From contig JAIPFN010000166.1 of the NCBI GenBank assembly GCA_021736615.1, positions 1 to 12,595 on the forward strand: a DNA stretch of 12,595 bases, read 5' to 3'. Shown here in pieces: positions 5,551 to 11,067 of the stretch. The DNA is from Phycisphaerae bacterium. Its GTDB lineage: Bacteria > Planctomycetota > Phycisphaerae > Sedimentisphaerales > Anaerohalosphaeraceae. A program made the translations under genes and the position numbers. Below the pieces are notes generated by a model. That model was not told the origin of the DNA, made no database searches, and saw only the letters and a program-made list of their open reading frames with translations. Each line of letters begins with the position of its first letter. Position 1 is the first letter of the stretch.

Positions 5551-5597
5551 CAGAATTTAGTCGGTATGGATACCGGTGTTTTTTTAGGAAATGGTTT

Positions 5598-6926
5598 ATG
5601 GCTGCTGATTTGGATCGTTCTGGTGAGGTTGTTGAACCTTTAGAGATAAAGAAAGATCGCAGTGTTTTTGCGGGATGGCCTACTTTGGTCTTTCTTGCGG
5701 GGATGCTAGTGTTCGCTTTTCATGCGTGTACGCATATGGTTGCCGCCGGGGATACGTGGGTGGCTATGGCTTGCGGAAGGCATCATTCTAATCATTGGGT
5801 CGATACGGTCGAACCTTTCAGCTTCAACAGCCATAAAGCAGGGCCGACAAAGAATACTATTAAGAAGTGGCCGAAGTGGGCGCAGAATATTGCCGGTAAG
5901 TTCGATATCGAGACCGTTAGAAAGTGGCACCCTACCGGGTGGGTTAACCAGAACTGGCTTACGCATACGACGTTTTATCAGTTTGCCAAGCGGTTCGGCA
6001 GCGGCGGTGAGTATAACTATGACGGGCTGGTATACTGGAAGTTCATAATCTTTACCATAGAGGCGTTCTGTCTTTATTTCTTTGCGAGGCTTATCGGGGT
6101 AAGTATTCCTATGTCGGCATTGGCGTCGTCGATGGCGCTGCTTGTCGGGCGAAGTTTCCTGGACATAAGGCCGGCTTGTTACGCGAATGTTCTTTCGGCG
6201 GTACTGCTGCTTGTCATGGCCCTTTCGATCTATAAGAACTACCGGTATATCTGGCTGATCGTTCCGCTTACGGTGTTCTGGTCGAATGTTCACGGCGGGT
6301 ATATCTATGTATTTATGATGATGTTTCCGTTTATCGGGTTTAACTTTGTTTGCATTCCTTTCCAGAACAGGTTTTACTCTGTCGGCATTAAAGGTGTTTA
6401 CCATGCTATAGGTGCGGGATTCGCGGCGTTTTTTGCGATGGTTCTTTTTAACCCGTTCCATCTTACGAACCTTACGCATACGTTCGAGATCAGTGTCAGC
6501 AAACATGCCGAGTCGTGGCGGAGCGTTAACGAGTGGCATCCGGCGTTTCAGATGGATAACCCAGTGGGCAGTTCGTGGCCGTTTTTGTATATGTTTATTA
6601 TCATGTGGGTTGTAGTTATTTTGTGGAGTTTCTCGAGATTTCTTAAGCCACGTGTCCAGACTAATACCAAAAGACGGGCAAGGCAGAAAACTCTTGAGCC
6701 TCAACTGGATTGGCCGAAGGTCGATCTTTCGATCATCTTTATCGCAGGGCTTAGCGTTTATATGGCGGTGGCGTCTCGCAGGTTTATTCCTATCGCGGCT
6801 GGGGCGGCTTGTCCGGTTCTGGCTTTGATGCTCGAACAGAGTGTCTGGATGGTTCTTTCGCGTCGTAATTATGAGCTTAAGGGTAAGCTTGAAATGCCTG
6901 CTTTACCGCCGGTATTTACCCGATGA
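5598..6926 (+). CDS. GT-C-like polytopic membrane protein, N-terminal part up to an in-frame TGA
   Basis: 442 residues from the ATG at 5598, which has AGGA 8 bases upstream. The frame stays open back to 5454, but those codons are dispersed repeats with no ribosome site. A cytoplasmic start is followed by a first helix (about 25-45). Next comes an outer loop with GDTW, DTVEPFSF and WVNQNWLTHTTF, then several helices. Later conserved pieces are DIRPACYANVL, FWSNVHGGYIYV, NPFHLTNL, VNEWHPAF and SRRFIPIAAGAACPVLAL. These match the pattern, as I recall it, of large uncharacterised planctomycete proteins resembling GT-C glycosyltransferases, which use polyprenyl-phosphate sugars. Homologues of this type continue into a DGR-containing domain. 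Here a TGA (6924-6926) stops the frame just before the last helix, and the rest follows in the same frame from 6927. Confidence 0.75.
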   Translation: MAADLDRSGEVVEPLEIKKDRSVFAGWPTLVFLAGMLVFAFHACTHMVAAGDTWVAMACGRHHSNHWVDTVEPFSFNSHKAGPTKNTIKKWPKWAQNIAGKFDIETVRKWHPTGWVNQNWLTHTTFYQFAKRFGSGGEYNYDGLVYWKFIIFTIEAFCLYFFARLIGVSIPMSALASSMALLVGRSFLDIRPACYANVLSAVLLLVMALSIYKNYRYIWLIVPLTVFWSNVHGGYIYVFMMMFPFIGFNFVCIPFQNRFYSVGIKGVYHAIGAGFAAFFAMVLFNPFHLTNLTHTFEISVSKHAESWRSVNEWHPAFQMDNPVGSSWPFLYMFIIMWVVVILWSFSRFLKPRVQTNTKRRARQKTLEPQLDWPKVDLSIIFIAGLSVYMAVASRRFIPIAAGAACPVLALMLEQSVWMVLSRRNYELKGKLEMPALPPVFTR

Positions 6927-7979
6927 GTGATTATTGGTGCGGCACTTGCAACCATTGGCTTTGGCGGGTTCTTGGGCGCGAAGTTCAAGAGGATATATCT
7001 TGATCCGTGGCCGAATGACGATATTCGCGACAGCGTGTTTATGCGGATGACGGCGTCGAATGTCAAGCCTTTCGACGTTTGTCAGTTTATGCGGGATAAC
7101 GAGCTTAGCGGTAAAATGTTTAATTACTGGACCGAAGGGGGAGCTTTGGCGTTTGGGCAGTGCCCCGATCCGAAGACGGGAAAGATACCGCTTCAATTGT
7201 TCATGGACGGGCGTGCACAGGCGGCGTATGACCATTCGAATTTTCAGCTTTGGCGGTATCTGTACGCCGGCGGTCCGGGAGTGAATGACGCCCGCAGGGC
7301 CGGTCGATATATAAAACCCGGAAGCGCGGAGATGAAAGAGGTTGGCGAGTTTTTGAACGAGGAGATGAAAAAGCGTGACATCTGGGTTTTTGTTTTGCCG
7401 ACATCGCAGTTCAGGCCTGACTCGGACCCAATAAAAGTAAACTATTTCCCGCTTGCATTGTCTGAGCATCCGGAATGGGTGCTGGTTTATATGGACGATC
7501 ATCAGCAGATGTATGTCAATCAGACGATGAAAAAAGGTAAAGAGCTTTTAAATAAAGTTCTGAACAAAAAGGCGAAGTTCCCTACTGAGTATTCGGAATA
7601 TCTTACGCTTTCGAGGCTTTATATGCGGATGGGCGGTGCGAAGTCATTGGAGGGGTTCGAGTTAGGTAAAAAAGCTTTTGAGGTCGATCAGACGCAGGCG
7701 GCGATGATACAGATTTCGTTTGAAGCGGGACGTTATCCGCATCTATCCAGGCGAGGAGTGAAGTACATTACCGATTATGTCGATGACTTCGTTAAAAACA
7801 AAAAAGCGAAGTCCAAAGAAGGCGGATATGCAAAGAAGCTTGAAGCGGCGTATATCGGGGCCAGTTATCTTTCGAAGGTATATGAGAAAACTGATGCTAA
7901 GAAAGCAAATGAATATTTACAGTTAACCGCGAATTTCACTGACGAACGAAAACAAATCGCCCACAACTACAAATGGTAG
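6927..7979 (+). CDS. C-terminal part of the same membrane protein (DGR domain)
   Basis: This frame directly continues the preceding one after a single TGA. Its first codon, GTG, touches the stop (TGAGTG). If translated separately it gives 350 residues: one helix (2-18), then an extracytoplasmic domain with FNYWTEGGALAF (about 65-76) and LFMDGRAQAAYDH (91-103). That resembles the GGYL...FIDGRxDxYG signature near the C-terminus of GT-C-like planctomycete proteins. A helical, TPR-like tail (about 205-350) follows. There is no Shine-Dalgarno before the GTG, so separate translation would rely on re-initiation after the TGA. Three readings are possible: one gene with a nonsense mutation or sequencing error, a genuine split protein, or readthrough. 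I favour one ancestral gene. The TAG stop is followed by a palindrome at 7983-8005. Confidence 0.7.
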   Translation: MIIGAALATIGFGGFLGAKFKRIYLDPWPNDDIRDSVFMRMTASNVKPFDVCQFMRDNELSGKMFNYWTEGGALAFGQCPDPKTGKIPLQLFMDGRAQAAYDHSNFQLWRYLYAGGPGVNDARRAGRYIKPGSAEMKEVGEFLNEEMKKRDIWVFVLPTSQFRPDSDPIKVNYFPLALSEHPEWVLVYMDDHQQMYVNQTMKKGKELLNKVLNKKAKFPTEYSEYLTLSRLYMRMGGAKSLEGFELGKKAFEVDQTQAAMIQISFEAGRYPHLSRRGVKYITDYVDDFVKNKKAKSKEGGYAKKLEAAYIGASYLSKVYEKTDAKKANEYLQLTANFTDERKQIAHNYKW

Positions 7980-7982
7980 AAT

Positions 7983-8005
7983 CAAACTGACCTTTGGTCA
8001 GTTTG
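7983..8005. repeat. CAAACTGACC palindrome, second copy
   Basis: CAAACTGACC (7983-7992) and GGTCAGTTTG (7996-8005) are perfect around TTT. Same element as 1034-1060. It starts 3 bases after the stop codon of the membrane protein and is followed by an AATTACTAATTACTAATTAC tandem stretch (8013-8032), not by a T-run. Confidence 0.8.
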
Positions 8006-8045
8006 TAATTATGAATTACTAATTACTAATTACGAATTTTGGAAA

Positions 8046-8070
8046 CGCCTTCGGCGAGGCTATTTAATTT
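8046..8070. repeat. CGCC-TTC-GGCG hairpin with CTATT tail, family member C
   Basis: CGCC (8046-8049), TTC, GGCG (8053-8056), then AGGCTATTTAATTT. It lies immediately before the ribosome binding site of the S23-type gene. Confidence 0.75.
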
Positions 8071-8081
8071 GAGGACCTTCA

Positions 8082-8444
8082 GTGAAAGAGAATATTGTTC
8101 AGGTTAAGAGTTATCGGTTTGCTTTGCGGATTGTTAAGCTTTATCTTTACTTGAAGCAGGAGAAAAAAGAGTATGAGATAGCCAAACAAGTGCTCCGATG
8201 CGGGACATCTATAGGCGCCAATATTGAAGAGGCTATCGGCGGGCAGTCAGAGAAAGATTTCCTTGCAAAGATAGCTATCGCATACAAAGAATGCAGGGAA
8301 ACAAATTACTGGATAAGACTGCTTTGTGATTCCGGATTTATCTGTGAGAATGAGAAAAAGTCCTTGATAGATGACTCCAACGAATTATTGAAGATAATTA
8401 GTTCAATACAAATAAGCATGAAAAGAAAAATGGAAATTAAATAA
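8082..8444 (+). CDS. Four-helix-bundle protein, S23 / 23S-rRNA intervening-sequence family
   Basis: 120 residues from a GTG start at 8082, with GAGGA (8071-8075) 6 bases upstream. The sequence carries the family hallmarks: LRCGTSIGANIEEAIGGQSEKDFLAKIAIAYKE (about residues 38-70) and ETNYWIRLL (73-81). Family members fold as an antiparallel four-helix bundle and assemble as pentamers. They were first seen in insertions within 23S rRNA, but are widespread as free-standing genes of unknown function. This copy is free-standing. It sits between two glycosylation genes and is bracketed by short palindromes (7983-8005 and 8046-8070 before, 8461-8475 after) and an AATTACT tandem stretch. That suggests it arrived as a cassette. 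Its base composition is more A-rich than that of the genes on either side. Confidence 0.93.
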   Translation: MKENIVQVKSYRFALRIVKLYLYLKQEKKEYEIAKQVLRCGTSIGANIEEAIGGQSEKDFLAKIAIAYKECRETNYWIRLLCDSGFICENEKKSLIDDSNELLKIISSIQISMKRKMEIK

Positions 8445-8460
8445 TTACGCTTTTTTGATT

Positions 8461-8475
8461 CGCCTTAGGCGAGGA
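8461..8475 (+). repeat. CGCC-TTA-GGCG hairpin supplying a ribosome binding site, family member D
   Basis: CGCC (8461-8464), TTA, GGCG (8468-8471), then AGGATTATTTT running into the ATG at 8483. The GAGGA at the edge of the hairpin (8471-8475) lies 7 bases before that ATG, so the repeat itself provides the Shine-Dalgarno of the GT2 gene. The hairpin could therefore mask or expose it. Confidence 0.65.
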
Positions 8476-8482
8476 TTATTTT

Positions 8483-9223
8483 ATGAATGATATTGGTGAT
8501 AATGTTGCGGTTGATACTGAGGTGGGGAATTGTTCTATCAGTGTTTTCTTTCCTTGCTATAATGAGGGGGAAAATATCGAGAGGGTTGCTGTTAAGGCGG
8601 TTGAGGTGCTTCGGGGGGTTAGCGATAACTTTGAGGTTATTATTGTCGATGACGGCAGCAGCGATAGTACGAGGGAGGTTTCGGATCGGCTTGCCGGTGA
8701 GATCGAGGAGGTTGTGGTTATTCGCCATGAAACGAACCTGGGATACGGCAGTGCCCTTCAGACGGGTTTTCTGGCGGCGAGCAAGGAACTTGTATTCTAT
8801 ACCGACGGTGACGGGCAGTTTGATATTGCCGAAATGCCGGGGCTGCTGGGGCTTATCAAAGAGTGCGATATTGTCAGCTGCTACAGGCTTAACCGGAAAG
8901 AAGGACTTGTCCGCAAGCTTAACGCGTGGTGCTGGGGGAAGCTGGTTTGCTTTGTTTTCGGTATGAAACTTCGGGATATTGACTGCGCTTTCAAGCTTTT
9001 TAAACGCAAAATATTTGACGACATTGAGATGCAGAGTACCGGGGCTTTGATCGACGCGGAGATTCTGGCGAGATCGCTGAAAAAAGGGTACACTATTGTT
9101 CAACGCGGGGTTCATCATTACCCGCGGGTTGCTGGGAGTTCGACGGGTGCTAATTTATCTGTTATATTGCGTGCGTTTAAGGAGTTGCTGCGATTGCGGA
9201 AGGAAATCAATCGTCAGGCGTAA
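8483..9223 (+). CDS. Family 2 glycosyltransferase, polyprenyl-phosphate sugar synthase-like
   Basis: 246 residues with a GT-A fold. FFPCYNEGENI (22-32) starts the nucleotide-binding half, IIVDDGSSDST (53-63) holds the UDP/GDP-binding acidic pair, and YTDGDGQFD (106-114) is the DXD-type metal site. DCAFKLFKR (167-175) and HHYPRVAGSS (211-220) are as in dolichyl-phosphate mannose synthase and its bacterial relatives. Such enzymes move a sugar from a nucleotide donor to undecaprenyl phosphate at the cytoplasmic membrane face. There are no C-terminal membrane helices, unlike GtrB-type members, so it is a short DPM1-like form. Start at 8483 with GAGGA 7 bases upstream. The membrane protein 0.5 kb upstream is of the class that would use such a lipid-linked sugar. 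The sugar itself cannot be predicted. Confidence 0.92.
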   Translation: MNDIGDNVAVDTEVGNCSISVFFPCYNEGENIERVAVKAVEVLRGVSDNFEVIIVDDGSSDSTREVSDRLAGEIEEVVVIRHETNLGYGSALQTGFLAASKELVFYTDGDGQFDIAEMPGLLGLIKECDIVSCYRLNRKEGLVRKLNAWCWGKLVCFVFGMKLRDIDCAFKLFKRKIFDDIEMQSTGALIDAEILARSLKKGYTIVQRGVHHYPRVAGSSTGANLSVILRAFKELLRLRKEINRQA

Positions 9224-9235
9224 GGTGTGTTTTTA

Positions 9236-9281
9236 CCATGAAGGACATGAAGGAAATCATGAAGAGCATGAAGAAAAGAAA
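9236..9281. repeat. HE-type dispersed repeat, short degenerate copy
   Basis: ATGAAGGACATGAAGGAAATCATGAAGAGCATGAAGAAAAG reads HEGHEGNHEEHEEK in one frame. It is the same repeat type as 1991-2037 and 10690-10760 but lacks the CACGGATTT part. The following bases to 9410 are T-rich and carry no recognisable gene. Confidence 0.7.
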
Positions 9282-9426
9282 TTTAAAAAAGTGATTGGTG
9301 TTTTGTTGGGTTTTGTTTGCAACTTTTGTAGTTTTCTTGTTTTGTTGATAGTTTTTTGAATTGTTTTGGTTTTATCCCTGCGTTTCGGGTTTTTGTAATA
9401 TAAGTACCTGGAAGGAATGGATTCTT

Positions 9427-10578
9427 ATGCGGCTTTATCGATCTCAGAAACTTATGCGGCCTGATCTTAAGGCTCATGTTTATTCGGATGCCCTGCTGGG
9501 CAATATGCGTAAACTAAAGGGGCTTTGTCCTGCGGGAACGAAGATGTGCGCCGTTGTCAAAGCGAATGCTTACGGACACGGCATCGAAGAGGCTGTTAAT
9601 ATTCTTAAAGAAGCCGAGGTTGATTTTTTTGCGGTCAGCAGCGTCTATGAGGCGATCCACATTTCGCCTATGGTTAAGAAGCAAAAGATTTTTATACTTG
9701 AAGCAATCAATGAGTTTATGGCGCCCGACCTGATCAGCTATTGCGGGAGACGGGATTTTCATTGTGTTATCTCTTCGGTTGAGGGGCTGGAACATGCAGC
9801 AAAAATTCTTTCCGGCGGCAATCAAGTGATCAATCTGCATATTAATATCGAGACGGGGATGGGCCGATGCGGGGTTGACGAAGATTATGCGGTCATGCTG
9901 ATTGATAAGATCGACGAGTGTGCGAATACCCGGCTTGCGGGTGTTTATACGCATTTCGCGACGGCTGACGAGGAAGATTTGACTTATGCTTATAAACAGT
10001 TGGCGAATTTCAATGGTTTTCTCGATAAGAATAAAATTCGTCAACGAAAGGATGTTATTGTTCATGCGGCCAATAGCGCGGCAACTATAAAAATTCCGGA
10101 GTCACATTTCGATATGGTTCGGTGCGGTATCAGTTTGTACGGGTATTACTCGCGACCGATGTCTGATGCTCCGATTGAGCTTGAGCCGGTTGTTAAATTG
10201 CAGGCCCCTATCATTCGATTGAAGAAGATACCAACGGGACATGCGGTGAGCTATGGGTGCTCGTTCGTTACGAAACGGGATACGTTAGTCGGGATCGTTC
10301 CGCACGGGTACGCCGACGGGTACTGGCGGGCGTTTTCGAATAATGCCAAGATGATCGTCGGTGGAAAGGCGGTCGATGTAGTCGGGCGGGTTTGTATGGA
10401 CCAGGTGCTGATCGATGTTACGGATGTTCCGGGTGTGTCGGTCGGACAGATGGCGACTATAATTGATAACGACAGAGATTCGGTGTGCAGCGCTTATGCA
10501 TTGGCGGATATTGCCGGGACGATTTGTTATGAGATTTTGATTTGTATTCATGCGCACGTTACTAAAATTGTTCATTAA
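9427..10578 (+). CDS. alr: Alanine racemase
   Basis: 383 residues. It interconverts L- and D-alanine in the cytoplasm using PLP, supplying D-alanine for peptidoglycan. The N-terminal TIM barrel starts with the PLP lysine K45 in AVVKANAYGHG (42-52; Y49 is also conserved). IETGMGRCGV (141-150) holds R147, YTHFATAD lies at 175-182, and VRCGISLYGY (231-240) has the Arg (R232) that contacts the PLP ring nitrogen. The C-terminal domain has the catalytic Tyr Y276 in AVSYGCSF, the VPHGYADGYWR motif, C323-M324-D325 and Y368 in GTICYEI. The extreme C-terminus (IHAHVTKIVH) departs from the usual arginine-rich RVPRxY ending. The frame opens at 9361, but the ATG at 9427 has GAAGGA 10 bases upstream and fits the family start. 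It is separated from the GT2 gene by a repeat, so co-transcription is uncertain. Confidence 0.95.
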   Translation: MRLYRSQKLMRPDLKAHVYSDALLGNMRKLKGLCPAGTKMCAVVKANAYGHGIEEAVNILKEAEVDFFAVSSVYEAIHISPMVKKQKIFILEAINEFMAPDLISYCGRRDFHCVISSVEGLEHAAKILSGGNQVINLHINIETGMGRCGVDEDYAVMLIDKIDECANTRLAGVYTHFATADEEDLTYAYKQLANFNGFLDKNKIRQRKDVIVHAANSAATIKIPESHFDMVRCGISLYGYYSRPMSDAPIELEPVVKLQAPIIRLKKIPTGHAVSYGCSFVTKRDTLVGIVPHGYADGYWRAFSNNAKMIVGGKAVDVVGRVCMDQVLIDVTDVPGVSVGQMATIIDNDRDSVCSAYALADIAGTICYEILICIHAHVTKIVH

Positions 10579-10618
10579 GGCGTGCGTCGGGCAACGGGCA
10601 GCGTACAGCGTAAAAATT

Positions 10619-10637
10619 ATCCGCGGATTACGCGGAT
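10619..10637. repeat. ATCCGCG/CGCGGAT hairpin after alanine racemase
   Basis: A perfect 7-bp stem around GATTA, about 40 bases after the alr stop, followed only by TTAAAA. It is a weak terminator candidate, or a further piece of the CACGGATT-type repeat. Confidence 0.4.
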
Positions 10638-10655
10638 TTAAAAACTAACAAACTG

Positions 10656-10760
10656 AACCACGGATTTCACGGATTTACACGGATTATTAATAACCATGAA
10701 GAACATGAATCCCGACGTAAAGCCGGGACGCGAGTGACTTATGAAGAAAAGAAGAAAGTT
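10656..10760. repeat. HE-type dispersed repeat with internal insertion
   Basis: Bases 10656-10709 match 1960-2013 at 53 of 54 positions. The match resumes at 10737 (ACTTATGAAGAAAAGAAGAA) after an extra 27 bases. Further downstream similarity (AAACAAGAAGTTGAA) echoes sequence near 2137-2155. Confidence 0.85.
10710..10736. mobile_element. 27-bp CCCGAC/GCCGGG palindrome inserted into the HE-type repeat
   Basis: The segment begins with the same core palindrome as 1071-1094 and 5355-5378 (TCCCGACGTAAAGCCGGGA) and adds CGCGAGTG. It is exactly the part missing from the uninterrupted repeat copy at 1960-2037, so it behaves like a small non-autonomous insertion. Confidence 0.6.
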
Positions 10761-10906
10761 GTTTTTAAAAAACGAGCATAAAAAACAAGAAGTTGAAAGA
10801 TTGCAGTATTGATTATAAACTTAAAACTTTGCCACAGAATGATGGATTATTCGGACAATAATAAGTAAATCTGTAACATTTTAGTCATGTGCAGAAAAAT
10901 ATGAAA

Positions 10907-10926
10907 CCGCCTTCGGCGGATGCTAT
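10907..10926. repeat. CCGCC-TTC-GGCGG hairpin with CTATT tail, family member E
   Basis: CCGCC (10907-10911), TTC, GGCGG (10915-10919), then ATGCTATTTTA; preceded by ATGAAA as in member B at 5491. Confidence 0.75.
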
Positions 10927-10936
10927 TTTACTATGG

Positions 10937-10956
10937 ATTCCCGCCTTCGCGGGAAT
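10937..10956. repeat. ATTCCCGC/GCGGGAAT palindrome
   Basis: A perfect 8-bp inverted repeat around CTTC, followed by GAC. This exact style of palindrome is common in many bacterial genomes as a REP-like element. Confidence 0.7.
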
Positions 10957-11008
10957 GACAAAACACAAAGGGCACTTGGCTAAAATTTAACGTAAATCTT
11001 AGCGGCGC

Positions 11009-11052
11009 GGGCGTAGCCCTGCCTACAAAAGCCGGCAAGATGGCGGCGGTAC
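11009..11052. repeat. Two adjacent GGGC-GCCC-TAC-type hairpins
   Basis: The first is GGGC (11009-11012), GTA, GCCC (11016-11019), TGC, CTAC (11023-11026). The second is a degenerate GCCGGCAAGATGGCGGCGGTAC (11031-11052) that keeps the AAGAT loop of the hairpin at 1263. The second ends only 3 bases before the ribosome binding site of the next gene. Confidence 0.6.
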
Positions 11053-11067
11053 ATAGGTGTGTTTTTG

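Larger units (their letters stand above)
10579..11067. other. Repeat-dense intergenic region
   Basis: No gene is supported on either strand. It contains an ATCCGCG/CGCGGAT hairpin (10619-10637) and an HE-type repeat (10656-10760) interrupted by a 27-bp insertion. Next come a CCGCC-TTC-GGCGG hairpin (10907-10926), a widespread-type ATTCCCGC/GCGGGAAT palindrome (10937-10956) and two GGGC-GCCC-TAC-type hairpins (11009-11052). About half of the 489 bases are repeat. Confidence 0.75.

Noticed and set aside
5454..5597. N-terminal extension of the GT-C-like protein
   Set aside because: It consists of two hairpin repeats read in frame. The ATG at 5598 has a ribosome site and a sensible membrane-protein N-terminus.
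5706..6704. 332-codon minus-strand open frame
   Set aside because: It is antisense to the GT-C-like membrane protein and highly basic, with no motif.
6924..6926. Selenocysteine at the in-frame TGA
   Set aside because: The site lies between a cytoplasmic-type stretch and a membrane helix with no redox motif. I see no convincing hairpin just downstream to act as a SECIS. TGA also ends other genes here.
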